In this document: piece by piece, positions 1-7,933 of the stretch
Layout of the letters: every line of letters begins with the position of its first letter
Numbering within the stretch: the stretch's first letter is position 1
DNA from: JAJTFW01 sp964534995
GTDB lineage: Bacteria; Bacteroidota; Bacteroidia; AKYH767-A; OLB10
Assembly: GCA_964534995.1 (NCBI GenBank)
Contig: CAZHSC010000036.1
Location: 1-34,596 of the forward strand
DNA: 34,596 nt
Direction of reading: 5' to 3'
Translations under genes and position numbers: made by a program
The notes under the pieces: model-generated
What the model was told of the DNA's origin: nothing
The model's input: the letters and a program-made list of their open reading frames with translations, nothing else
Database searches by the model: none

Positions 1-257
1 GTATGAAGATGTGCAAAGAGAAAGGCATCGAGTGCGGTGACGGAAAGCCCTGCCCTATGCACATGTCCGGCTGCGGAGAGGAATGTATGAAGATGTGCAA
101 AGAGAAAGGCATCGAGTGCGGTGACGGAAAGCCCTGCCCCATGCATAAATCAACAGCCATGCATGATTGCAGCAAAGGTTGCGATGATGCCTGTATGAAA
201 ACCTGCAAGGAAAATGGAAAGGACTGCAAAGGAAAACACGGCGGTTGTGCCATGTGA
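1..257 (+). CDS. Cys-rich repeat protein, 5' truncated by window edge
   Basis: The frame is open from the window edge to a TGA at 255-257, so the true start is probably outside. The visible 84 residues are built from a 28-residue unit with the pattern C-K-E-K-G-I-E-C, then G-K-P-C-P-M-H, present twice almost identically. A shorter degenerate third copy (CMKTCKENGKDCKGKHGGC) ends the protein. The 84-bp DNA repeats (starting at 1 and 85) share a 55-bp identical run, which points to recent duplication. The density of Cys, Met and His suggests metal binding, perhaps copper or zinc, but no family is recognised. A strong terminator follows directly, so this is the last gene of its unit. Confidence 0.65.
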   Translation, partial: MKMCKEKGIECGDGKPCPMHMSGCGEECMKMCKEKGIECGDGKPCPMHKSTAMHDCSKGCDDACMKTCKENGKDCKGKHGGCAM

Positions 258-274
258 TTCGGATAATACCTTAC

Positions 275-308
275 AAAAAGCCTGCGTCTTTTACGCGGGC
301 TTTTTTTT
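275..308 (+). terminator. Rho-independent terminator after the Cys-rich gene
   Basis: The arms AAGCCTGCGT and ACGCGGGCTT pair over 10 bp with one G-T wobble around a CTTTT loop. A run of eight T follows. It lies 18 bp after the stop codon. Confidence 0.85.
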
Positions 309-428
309 GGCCGAGACCTGCTTTCATGGTTATTATTTCGACAGACACTGAAGCGCCATGCTTTATCTCTGTGCCTTTCCGCTCGTAAAATAATGGGGGA
401 ATTCCGTCTTCATCGCGGTGATAATACT

Positions 429-436
429 TACTTTTG
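429..436 (+). promoter_or_regulatory. Candidate -7 box (TACTTTTG) of the yidD-like operon
   Basis: TACTTTTG matches the Bacteroidota -7 consensus TAnnTTTG and lies 27 bp upstream of the ATG at 464. No clear TTTG -33 box is seen 17-23 bp upstream, so the call rests on one element. The box overlaps the TTG at 434, which argues against that TTG as the start codon. Confidence 0.45.
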
Positions 437-463
437 GGAGGAGAAAAAACAATCAACGCCAGG

Positions 464-970
464 ATGACCTCGGTTTTAATAGGTATAGCCATGTTTGCTA
501 TGGGACCATGCGTACCTGATGGAAACGACACACTTCTACTTGCCGATTCAAGTCATCAGCAGCAGGATAAAAACTTCACTCCTGCTCATTCCGGCGATCT
601 GCAGTTGTTGCGTTCCCATACCCCTGCCAATCCCTATCCTGCCAGAAAAAAACCTTCATTCTTACTCGTAGGCAAAAAAAAATGGATTCAATACAATCCG
701 GTAAACCTTGCTTTCGGTGGTATGTTATATATCTATCAATCGGTAATCTCCTCACAAATTTCGGCCGATTGTCCATATGAAATCAGCTGTTCGGCCTTCA
801 GCAAGCAGGCTATCCTGGAATACGGATTGATTAAAGGTCTCCCTCTCAGCGCCGACCGCATTACCCGCTGCACCAAATTTTCAGCCAAAGACCTGCACCC
901 TCTTCGTTTCAATGAAAAGGGAATGATCATTGACCCTCCTTCTTATTATTGCAAAAAGCACCGGCATTAA
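464..970 (+). CDS. YidD-like membrane protein insertion efficiency factor with N-terminal extension
   Basis: The C-terminal half matches the YidD (DUF37) family. It has a YQSVIS segment, the paired-Cys motif CPYEISCSAF and the tail ILEYG-LIKGLP-RITRC. YidD proteins sit at the inner membrane beside YidC and help insertion. Typical YidD is about 70-100 residues. This protein has 168 and adds a hydrophobic N-terminus (LIGIAMFAMG) and a polar Ser/Pro/Gln-rich linker before the domain. That may make it an anchored or exported variant. I chose the ATG at 464 because the longer frame opens with a TTG inside the candidate promoter. It begins a four-gene operon; its TAA overlaps the next ATG (TAATG). 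Confidence 0.75.
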   Translation: MTSVLIGIAMFAMGPCVPDGNDTLLLADSSHQQQDKNFTPAHSGDLQLLRSHTPANPYPARKKPSFLLVGKKKWIQYNPVNLAFGGMLYIYQSVISSQISADCPYEISCSAFSKQAILEYGLIKGLPLSADRITRCTKFSAKDLHPLRFNEKGMIIDPPSYYCKKHRH

Positions 971-1851
971 TGGGCATAAGAGTCGTTGCGGTTTTAGTTT
1001 TTCTATTCATGGGTTTGCGACTGCACGCGCAGGAGGACACCATCCGTGTCGGTGAAGAAATTGATTTCCTTCTTTTCCTGACCGAACAAAAACAGATGAA
1101 CGACGCGGACTATTATAGTGAAAAGCTGGCGCAGGACACCCTGAGGTATCCTGCAGGTTTCAGGGACACCCTGCACTTTATCTGCGCCGAAGCCTATAAT
1201 AAATATAAAAATCCGCAGCGGGCAATCCCCTATTATGATAAAGTAAGTGATGCTTCGGTATTCTTTTACCCTGCCGCCTTTACATCGGCATTGCTGGAAG
1301 CAGAAAATAAAAAATATGCTGCCGCCTTTGCGAAAATCCGCGGCATACCCTATGATGACCGCGATTATTTTACTGACTTAAAACACTTCGAATTATCGGG
1401 TACCAGTTTACTGGTTAAAGATTACGCCACCTTTGATTCCATTCAATCCTTTTATCATCCTTACGACTCCACCCTGCAGGCAGAATATGAGTATTTAAAA
1501 CAATACCGCTACCTCCTGCAAGCGAAAAAGAAAAAGTCCGCTTTCCTTGCCGGTACCTTGTCGGCACTGGTGCCCGGACTGGGAAAGGTATATACCGGTA
1601 AACCGGGGCAAGGCCTGGCCGCTTTTCTGAAAACGGTACCACTCGCCGCCATTACCATTGAAAACTACAGGACCCAGGGTTTCAACAATCCGCAGTTGTA
1701 TATCTTTGGAAGCCTCTTTGCCCTCTTCTATGTCGGAAATATCTGGGGCAGCAGCCTCAGCGCCAATATCGTTTACCAAGAAAAAATTGATGAAATCCAT
1801 CACAACATTGTTGTGGGCCTTCGCGTTCCTGTTGACCGCCTCTTCCGCTGA
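970..1851 (+). CDS. Exported protein: helical TPR-like domain plus C-terminal membrane hairpin (paralogue A)
   Basis: This 293-residue protein has a signal peptide (MGIRVVAVLVFLFMGLRLHA). About 165 residues of helical, TPR-like sequence follow (AYNKYKNPQRAIPYY, then Tyr/Ala-rich segments). The C-terminus is a hydrophobic hairpin opening with LVPGLGKVYTGKPGQGL, a motif like those of TM2/DUF5683-type membrane proteins. The next gene has the same architecture with LFPGAGQAYNGDYGRGL, so the two look like tandem paralogues. The ATG at 970 overlaps the upstream stop. The last 62 bp overlap the next gene in another frame. The function is unknown; operon context with YidD suggests an envelope role (inference). 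Confidence 0.75.
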   Translation: MGIRVVAVLVFLFMGLRLHAQEDTIRVGEEIDFLLFLTEQKQMNDADYYSEKLAQDTLRYPAGFRDTLHFICAEAYNKYKNPQRAIPYYDKVSDASVFFYPAAFTSALLEAENKKYAAAFAKIRGIPYDDRDYFTDLKHFELSGTSLLVKDYATFDSIQSFYHPYDSTLQAEYEYLKQYRYLLQAKKKKSAFLAGTLSALVPGLGKVYTGKPGQGLAAFLKTVPLAAITIENYRTQGFNNPQLYIFGSLFALFYVGNIWGSSLSANIVYQEKIDEIHHNIVVGLRVPVDRLFR

Positions 1852-2710
1852 AGTAAAGGCGCAGGATATATTTGCCACTGCCGACAGTATGTTTGCCGCT
1901 GCGGCCTATAACGCCGCATCGCTGGAATGTGAACGGGTGGTCTTTCAGCACCCCGGAAACGGCCCGGTAATTGCGGAGGCCTTGCTGCGTAAAACAGAAT
2001 GCCTGAAAAAGGAAAAGAAATTTGAAAAAATCCCTGCCCTGCTTTACAGGACCGAGGGGTTTTCCCTCAGCGACAGCCTGCGACAGGAAATATATCTTCA
2101 GCAGGCCATCGGATATTATTTTACCGACCGTTTTGAACAGGCTGAAAAACGTATACTTCCGGTATTCAATCTCGACACCTATAATCAAAACACCAGGATG
2201 ATTGCGGGCATGCTGTATGCCCTTTGCCTGAACGAACAGGCCAGGTGGAGTCAGGCGCATATGTTTCTGAAAGATGAAATCAGAAAAAACCCTTCACTGG
2301 CTGACAATGAAAAAGCGTTACTTACCGCATCGCTTGACAGCCTTTATAACCCGGATGCCTTTCCGAAAATGAAGAGCATACGTAAGGCGAAAACACTTTC
2401 GCTGCTCTTTCCCGGAGCCGGACAGGCTTACAATGGCGACTACGGCCGTGGATTGCTGAATTTACTGCTGGTTTCGGGCAGCGCAGGATTTGGCGTATAC
2501 AATGTACTGGCCACTAATTACGTTACCGCTGCAACCGCGGGTGTGTACCTGTTTCTGTATTTTTATTTAGGTGGCGCCAATCAGAGCAACTGGACGGTAC
2601 CGGTAAAAAATTACAAAAAGAAAAATGCCTACAACGAAAAACTTAAGGCCTATATCCACTTCCTGCCTGAACATTACATCAACGCCGCCAACACCCATGA
2701 TAAAAACTAA
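1790..2710 (+). CDS. Exported protein: helical TPR-like domain plus C-terminal membrane hairpin (paralogue B)
   Basis: This 306-residue protein starts at the ATG at 1790, which is followed by a good signal peptide (MKSITTLLWAFAFLLTASSA, then EVKAQ). Open sequence upstream in this frame lies inside the preceding gene and is not needed. Residues of about 25-195 are helical and TPR-like (Ala/Leu/Glu-rich pairs such as ALLRKTECLKKEKKFEKIP). The C-terminus has the LFPGAGQAYNGDYGRGL hairpin and further hydrophobic segments, as in the gene before. Its last 14 bp overlap the WD40 gene. No enzymatic motif is visible and the function is unknown. Confidence 0.75.
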   Translation: MKSITTLLWAFAFLLTASSAEVKAQDIFATADSMFAAAAYNAASLECERVVFQHPGNGPVIAEALLRKTECLKKEKKFEKIPALLYRTEGFSLSDSLRQEIYLQQAIGYYFTDRFEQAEKRILPVFNLDTYNQNTRMIAGMLYALCLNEQARWSQAHMFLKDEIRKNPSLADNEKALLTASLDSLYNPDAFPKMKSIRKAKTLSLLFPGAGQAYNGDYGRGLLNLLLVSGSAGFGVYNVLATNYVTAATAGVYLFLYFYLGGANQSNWTVPVKNYKKKNAYNEKLKAYIHFLPEHYINAANTHDKN

Positions 2711-3662
2711 GCTTTCAAAAGTACTTCTCCTGCTGATCCTTCTTCCCTGCATTTCTTATGCCCAGACATCGCCCAAACTGATACTCAGCGGACATAAGGA
2801 GGGTGTAAACATTTGCGCATTTTCCCCCGACGGTAAAACTATGATCAGCGGCAGTAAGGATGGTGTTCTGAAAACATGGGATGTAACAGCGATGTATGCC
2901 CCCCTCCGGGAGCTGGTAACAGGCGATGATGCCATTACCGCGCTGGCCTATAGTCATTCCGGCGACCGTATCGCTGTGGGGACACTCAATACTTTATTCG
3001 TTTACGACAGCAAAAGTTTTAAACGACTGGCCAGGAATAAAAAAGCACATGTCACTTTTATCACTTCCGCCGCCTTCTCACCCGACGATAAACTGATTGT
3101 AAGCGCCAGTTGGAAAGAAAACGCCTTGATGATATGGGAAAGCAGCTGCCTTAAAAAAGAAAATCAGCTGGGTGAAGGCATCTGGACGGATGAAGCCTTT
3201 TTCAGCCCCGATGGTAATACCATTATTTCCTGCAATCATGACAATGTTGCCAAAGCATGGGATGTAAAAACAGGAAACATTCTGAAAACCTTTGCGGGGC
3301 ACAGCGACTGGATTTATTCCGTTAAGCTCAGCCCGGATATGAAAACCCTGATCACCGGAAGTTTTGATAAAACCATTAAGATCTGGGATTATCAGCAATC
3401 AAAACTATTACATACGCTGGAGGGGCATAAAGAAGGCATTTCCACCCTTGCGCTATCTCCTGATAACCGCTTTATTGCCAGTGCTTCTGTTGACGGCAAT
3501 ATCCTGCTGTGGGATCTTTCTACACAGAAGCAGGTAGCGGTGCTGGCTGAGAAAGGCGCATCCGTACTTCATCTTGAATTTGCCAATGACAGTAAAAGCC
3601 TGGTATCCTGTTCGGTGAATCACACCATGAGCATTTGGGATGTATCGGGTTTCCCGCAATGA
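2697..3662 (+). CDS. Exported seven-bladed WD40 protein
   Basis: The protein has 321 residues with a signal peptide (MIKTKLSKVLLLLILLPCISYA) and then seven WD40 repeats. Repeat ends are recognisable as LKTWD, LFVYD, LMIWE, AKAWD, IKIWD, ILLWD and MSIWD, and several repeats carry the GH and FSPDG signatures. Seven blades make one complete beta-propeller, with nothing left over for another domain. WD40 proteins are usually protein-interaction platforms, and a periplasmic one is notable. The ATG at 2697 lies 14 bp inside the end of the preceding gene. It is the fourth and probably last gene of the yidD-like operon. Confidence 0.85.
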   Translation: MIKTKLSKVLLLLILLPCISYAQTSPKLILSGHKEGVNICAFSPDGKTMISGSKDGVLKTWDVTAMYAPLRELVTGDDAITALAYSHSGDRIAVGTLNTLFVYDSKSFKRLARNKKAHVTFITSAAFSPDDKLIVSASWKENALMIWESSCLKKENQLGEGIWTDEAFFSPDGNTIISCNHDNVAKAWDVKTGNILKTFAGHSDWIYSVKLSPDMKTLITGSFDKTIKIWDYQQSKLLHTLEGHKEGISTLALSPDNRFIASASVDGNILLWDLSTQKQVAVLAEKGASVLHLEFANDSKSLVSCSVNHTMSIWDVSGFPQ

Positions 3663-3730
3663 TTTGCAAGGGTTTAAAAATGTCTGTAACTTAGTCCACT
3701 CATTTAACAAGAATAATTACTTTATCCCCC

Positions 3731-4357
3731 ATGAAAAAAATCATTACCTTATTACTGCTAGCCATAACAAGTCTGGGATATGCGCAGGATGTAATTACGC
3801 TGACAGATGGCAGAACGGTTCAAGCGAAAATTATTGAGCTCACCCCGGATGTGATCAAGTATAAAAAATACGATAATCTGGAAGGGCCTACCTACACGGT
3901 GCCTGTCACCGATTTATCAAAAATAAAATACGCCAATGGTTCCGAAGATACTTTTTCTGCGCCCAAAGAAGCGGGAGCCAATGGAAATGGCGCTTCCGGT
4001 GACAATGGCAATATTCCAAAAATCTTCAAAGGCAAGCTGGACCTCGAAGATGATGAAACCGAAATGTACATTGAAGCAATCGCGAAAAACGCCGGGGCCA
4101 AGTTGCTGGAGCGTTGTGTGGGCAAAGCCGACAACCAAACCACAGAAATTTTCTGGGGTGAAATCCTTCGCGATGATATGGCCTATGAACTCTCCGTCCC
4201 CATTCAGATTAAATGGGACAAAGGACTGGCAAACAAAGAACGCTGGATACGCGGCGCTGTGGTTGTTGACCGGAACGGAAAAAGAACATGGAAATACCAG
4301 GGTGATTCAGGGGGAATGTTCTTTGGTGGTTGCGCTAAGGGTGTTGTTGATTTATAA
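3731..4357 (+). CDS. Secreted protein of unknown function
   Basis: This 208-residue protein has a signal peptide (MKKIITLLLLAITSLGYAQ). The segment that follows (VITLTDGRTVQAKI, then PDVIKYKKYDN) is a motif I know from many short exported Bacteroidota proteins, where it precedes variable C-termini. A Gly/Asn/Ala-rich linker lies around residues 75-95. An unrecognised domain of about 110 residues follows, containing KLLERCVGKADNQTTEIFWGE. A -7-like sequence (TACTTTAT, 3718-3725) ends 5 bp before the ATG, suggesting a very short or absent leader. A terminator follows at 4383. Confidence 0.75.
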   Translation: MKKIITLLLLAITSLGYAQDVITLTDGRTVQAKIIELTPDVIKYKKYDNLEGPTYTVPVTDLSKIKYANGSEDTFSAPKEAGANGNGASGDNGNIPKIFKGKLDLEDDETEMYIEAIAKNAGAKLLERCVGKADNQTTEIFWGEILRDDMAYELSVPIQIKWDKGLANKERWIRGAVVVDRNGKRTWKYQGDSGGMFFGGCAKGVVDL

Positions 4358-4382
4358 GCATTCCATAAAAATTATACCTCAG

Positions 4383-4414
4383 AAGCTGCTTCCGTACGGG
4401 AGCAGCTTTTTTTT
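4383..4414 (+). terminator. Rho-independent terminator
   Basis: AAGCTGCTTCC and GGGAGCAGCTT pair over 11 bp with one wobble around GTAC, and eight T follow. It lies about 25 bp after the stop of the secreted protein gene. Confidence 0.85.
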
Positions 4415-4602
4415 ATTGCCGGAAGGAGGCGGTGAAGGAAAGTCACAGCAGAAAGAAAATATTTTTCAGTGAATGTGCCAAATAGCAGTAAATGGAGTAC
4501 TTGCGGACAGGCCCGGCTGTTATATTCCATGGTATGGTCAAATGAAAGGTAACATCCCTCCGCCTGCTTATGGGATACGCATATTCAGCTTAATAAAAAG
4601 CA

Positions 4603-4638
4603 AAAAAAAGAGGAAGGGTTTGTGACCCCTCCTCTTTT
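4603..4638 (-). terminator. Terminator of the small lipoprotein gene, possibly bidirectional
   Basis: On the - strand, AAAAGAGGAGGGGT pairs with ACCCTTCCTCTTTT through one mismatch, and the T run continues for eight bases. It lies about 20 bp beyond the lipoprotein stop. The A/T-rich arms could also stop + strand transcription. Confidence 0.75.
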
Positions 4639-4656
4639 ACTAGATAACTGTAGATA

Positions 4657-4989
4657 TTATTCGCTGGCTTTGAGCTTGCTGGTTTTGATAGGAGTACCCT
4701 GTACTACCCAACCGATACGGAAGATTTCATTTCTTTGGTAAACAACACCGTCAATCAAAGCGTCGTAACCAGGACCCGCTTTCTCGATAGCCTTGTCAAC
4801 AGCGGCTTTCAGCATAGGCTGGCCACACATTTTCATTTCTTTACCTTCAGTACGTGGGCCTTTACCTTCGTTAGGAAGACGGAGCGTTACGTTTTTAGAG
4901 CTGATAACGGTAAAATCAATAAGGCGTTGCTGGCAAGATGTCAATGCCATAGCGCAAATCACCAATGCAGGAATAACAATTTTTTTCAT
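4657..4989 (-). CDS. Small lipoprotein of unknown function
   Basis: The 110-residue protein has a lipoprotein signal: MKKIVIPALVICAMALTSC with a lipobox ending at Cys19. The mature part is about 90 residues, with Lys/Glu-rich stretches, a single further Cys (KMCGQPM) and the segment YDALIDGVVYQRNEIF. The last segment resembles the 'YDxLIDG' part of small TRL-like lipoproteins, but I do not assign that family firmly. The gene is monocistronic, with its own promoter (5016-5046) and terminator (4603-4638). The promoter is the cleanest in the window, so this may be a well-expressed envelope protein. Confidence 0.75.
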   Translation of the reverse strand: MKKIVIPALVICAMALTSCQQRLIDFTVISSKNVTLRLPNEGKGPRTEGKEMKMCGQPMLKAAVDKAIEKAGPGYDALIDGVVYQRNEIFRIGWVVQGTPIKTSKLKASE

Positions 4990-5015
4990 AATATTTTTTG
5001 TCTTTTTCTATGTGA

Positions 5016-5046
5016 CAAATATAACTCAATTTATTTACAAAGCAAA
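5016..5046 (-). promoter_or_regulatory. Bacteroidota promoter of the small lipoprotein gene
   Basis: On the - strand, TTTG (5046-5043), a 19-bp spacer and TATATTTG (5023-5016) match the Bacteroidota -33/-7 consensus TTTG-N17-23-TAnnTTTG exactly. The -7 box is 26 bp upstream of the ATG. Confidence 0.85.
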
Positions 5047-5240
5047 TGACCTGAGCCGGTCCCAAAAAAGTTCAAAAATAAACGTAAGTATTTGATGCTA
5101 TTGGCATTAAATAATTACTCCAGGCGCCATTTATCAGTACTTATACCCCGCCTTCCGGGGAACCCACCGTTGAAAAATGATAAGGCGAATCAAAAAATAT
5201 CACGCTGAGCCGGTAAGATATAAGTCTGTTAATGAAATAA

Positions 5241-5248
5241 TATCTTTG
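5241..5248 (+). promoter_or_regulatory. Candidate -7 box (TATCTTTG) abutting the GTG start
   Basis: TATCTTTG fits TAnnTTTG and ends 4 bp before the GTG at 5253. If used, the transcript would be leaderless or nearly so. No convincing -33 TTTG is seen at the right distance. Confidence 0.4.
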
Positions 5249-5252
5249 AACT

Positions 5253-7373
5253 GTGCAGAAAAAGAAAATTTCAAATCCTGCGGGCCCTGCCAAGGTAAAC
5301 GAGCACGTGCAGGCAAGCGCAATAATATCCTCCTATAAAGGGATTTATGTAATTATTGCCCTTCTTACATTTTTACTGTATGCCAATACACTCGGGCATG
5401 ACTATGCGGTGGACGATGGTACCGTAATTGAAAATAATAAATTCACCACAAAAGGGCTGGGAGGACTAAAAGATATATTCACCTCCTCCTATCGCGCGGG
5501 TTTCTGGGAAAGAAAAGAAGGTCTTTACCGCCCTTTATCGGTGGCGATGTTTGCCGTTGAATGGGAACTTGCTCCCGGTAATCCATTCCCGGGTCATCTT
5601 ATCAATGTATTGCTGTATGTCTGCACCTCGGTATTCCTGCTTTTTGTCCTTAAAAGGTTTCTTGTGAAAATGCACCCCTTTGTTCCTGTTTTCATCACCC
5701 TGCTTTGGATATTTCACCCCCTGCATACAGAAGTAGTAGCCAATATTAAAAGCCGCGATGAAATTTTAAGCTTCCTCTTCGGTATCCTTTGCGTGGCCGG
5801 TCTTTTTCGCTATATCGATACACGAAGGCGCACCTTTCTTATCGCATCCTGCCTTGCCTTTTTCATGGCATTATTATCCAAAGAAAACTCCGTGGCCTGG
5901 GCAGGTGTTTTCCCTCTGGCCATATGGTGTTTCACCAGGTCGGATCTCAAAAGAACAGTACTGCTGTCCTCTATGTTTATTGCGGTCATTCTTATTTATT
6001 TTATTATCCGGTGGACGGTACTGGGAGAAATAGGCGGAGGATATGAATTGATGCTCATCAACAATTCGATGATCGGTGCCACGGATGTTGCATCAAGATT
6101 GGCCACCGCGTTTTATATCCTTGGAAAATATCTCTGGCAGTTTGTAGTGCCTGCTACGCTGGTTTTTGATTATTCATACAACACCATACCGAATGTAAGT
6201 TTTGCACACCCCGGTGCCTTTATCACATTTTCACTGATTGCCTGTGGGTTGATCTATGCGCTAAAAAATCTGCCGAAAAGGAATATGCTCTCCTTTGGTA
6301 TCCTCTTCTTTCTGGGTACGCTGCTCCTGGTTTCCAACGTTTTCTTCCTGATTGAAGCTACCATGGCGGAACGTTTTCTCTTCACCCCTTCCCTCGGCTT
6401 ATGCATGCTGGCCGGATATGCCGCCAATCGCTGGATCATGGGAAAAAGGGATTACGATGGCAAGATAACGGTATCGGAGTTCCGTAAAAACAAAATGTTT
6501 ATACCTGCTATATGCATTCTGTTAATTTTCGGGGGACGCACTTTTGCCCGTAACCTTGACTGGAAAGACAACCTGACACTCCTGGAAAAAGACGTTAACT
6601 CCTCTCCCGGAAGTGCCCGCATCCGTTATGCCCTCGGGAGTACTTATCTTGTAGAAAAGGCACTGGAAGAGCCGGAGGGTAGTGTCAGCCGCAAAAATTA
6701 TCTGGAAAGGGCAGTTGCTGAACTCAGCAAAGGTGTTTCCATTCTTCCAAATTATAACGATGCCTGGTATCATCTGGGGATTGCCTACAAAGAACTGGGC
6801 GATGCAAAAAACGCAGTCTTCGCATTCGACCAGGCGAGATCCTACAAAGCATTTACCGATGCGGATCACCTGACCAGTTCCGGAATCGCCTATGGGCAGA
6901 ACAAGCAATATGACAAAGCCCTCGCCGACCTGGAAGCGGTGCTGAAACTGGAACCCGAAGATCCGGATGCCTGGAACAACTATGGACTTTACCTGAGCGA
7001 AGCTGGTAAAATCCAGGAATCGTTGCAGGCATTGAATAAAGCCATCGAACTGAAGAAAGATTTTGACAAAGCTTTTTACAACAGGGGCAACACCTATGCC
7101 ATGTCGGGCAACTACCGTGCAGCCCTCCGTGATTATTCGGATGCCCTTTCTTTCAACCAAACCTATACCGATGCCCTGAATAACAGCGGCAACTGCTATA
7201 TCATGCTTCAAAAGCCGGACAGCGCCCTGTTATTTTTCGAAAAAGCCATCCAATCAGATCCCGGAAATGTAAAAGCAGTAATTAACCTGGGAGTGACGTT
7301 GCAGAATATGGGGGATACCGTGAAAGCGAAAGCCTATTTTGACAAAGCCAGAAGTATGGGAGCCGGCCTATGA
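5253..7373 (+). CDS. TMTC-like polytopic membrane protein with C-terminal TPR repeats
   Basis: This 706-residue protein starts at GTG; the in-frame ATG at 5232 meets a stop after two codons. Residues of about 30-435 are polytopic. The features resemble TMTC-type GT-C-fold glycosyltransferases: an acidic first loop (HDYAVDDGTVIENN, Asp50/54/55), then YRPLSV, then FHPLHTEVVANIKSRDEIL, then LLSKENSVAW. In eukaryotes this family transfers mannose from a lipid donor to proteins. Residues of about 450-706 hold roughly six TPRs (for example AWYHLGIAYKELGD, AWNNYGLYLSEAGK). I infer a protein O-glycosyltransferase role; the donor and target are unknown. The last 4 bp overlap the next gene (ATGA). Confidence 0.75.
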   Translation: MQKKKISNPAGPAKVNEHVQASAIISSYKGIYVIIALLTFLLYANTLGHDYAVDDGTVIENNKFTTKGLGGLKDIFTSSYRAGFWERKEGLYRPLSVAMFAVEWELAPGNPFPGHLINVLLYVCTSVFLLFVLKRFLVKMHPFVPVFITLLWIFHPLHTEVVANIKSRDEILSFLFGILCVAGLFRYIDTRRRTFLIASCLAFFMALLSKENSVAWAGVFPLAIWCFTRSDLKRTVLLSSMFIAVILIYFIIRWTVLGEIGGGYELMLINNSMIGATDVASRLATAFYILGKYLWQFVVPATLVFDYSYNTIPNVSFAHPGAFITFSLIACGLIYALKNLPKRNMLSFGILFFLGTLLLVSNVFFLIEATMAERFLFTPSLGLCMLAGYAANRWIMGKRDYDGKITVSEFRKNKMFIPAICILLIFGGRTFARNLDWKDNLTLLEKDVNSSPGSARIRYALGSTYLVEKALEEPEGSVSRKNYLERAVAELSKGVSILPNYNDAWYHLGIAYKELGDAKNAVFAFDQARSYKAFTDADHLTSSGIAYGQNKQYDKALADLEAVLKLEPEDPDAWNNYGLYLSEAGKIQESLQALNKAIELKKDFDKAFYNRGNTYAMSGNYRAALRDYSDALSFNQTYTDALNNSGNCYIMLQKPDSALLFFEKAIQSDPGNVKAVINLGVTLQNMGDTVKAKAYFDKARSMGAGL

Positions 7374-7933
7374 ACTACCTGAAATTTATACCGGTTTTGC
7401 TCCTGCTGTCCGCTTGCAGTAAACCGGACGAGCCCGGAGAAAAAAGCTTGTTTTCCCTGTCTCAGTTTTTTTCAGGTGAAATCGCTGCTATGCAAAAGAA
7501 CGGTTGCGGACTGACGAAAACCATACGGAGCGGAAATACATCAGCATCAAAAAAAATCACCTCCCCGGCCTGGGAAAAAGAACTAAAACCATTTATGGAT
7601 GCTGAAATTGATAAGCCGGCATGGAAAAACTCCTATTCCTCCGATACCTCGTTAAAAGACAGCCTGGTGATCATTACCTACACTACCTCCGCAAAAAAAG
7701 CTCCCGTAAAACGGCTGCGGGTTACCCAATGCAATGGAAAGACACAGCATTTACATATATCCACTGTCGAATCAAATTCATGGTTTGAACTAAAACAGGA
7801 GCTCAGCTACGATCTGCACAAGGGTTATACCATCAGCAGCGAGCAAAGCATGTTGCTTTCAGATAAAAGCGCCTGGGTAATTACCGGTGAATTCATATCC
7901 TGTAAAGAAGATACAGTTATATCCCATAAATAA
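7370..7933 (+). CDS. Lipoprotein of unknown function
   Basis: The protein has 187 residues with a clear lipobox (LLLLSAC, Cys16) after a short hydrophobic segment. The mature part is Lys/Ser-rich with no domain I recognise. It includes a predicted beta-rich segment (LVIITYTTSAKKAPVKRLRV) and a second such stretch near the C-terminus. The start overlaps the stop of the TMTC-like gene by 4 bp and its stop overlaps the following start (TAATG). The three genes are therefore translationally coupled. I infer that it works in the envelope with the redoxin or the TMTC-like protein. Confidence 0.7.
   Translation: MNYLKFIPVLLLLSACSKPDEPGEKSLFSLSQFFSGEIAAMQKNGCGLTKTIRSGNTSASKKITSPAWEKELKPFMDAEIDKPAWKNSYSSDTSLKDSLVIITYTTSAKKAPVKRLRVTQCNGKTQHLHISTVESNSWFELKQELSYDLHKGYTISSEQSMLLSDKSAWVITGEFISCKEDTVISHK

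Noticed and set aside
434..463. TTG start of the yidD-like gene at 434
   Set aside because: It lies inside a TAnnTTTG box; the ATG at 464 gives the hydrophobic N-terminus directly.
6522..7211. 229-codon - strand open frame
   Set aside because: Antisense to the TPR region of the TMTC-like gene; no recognisable protein features.
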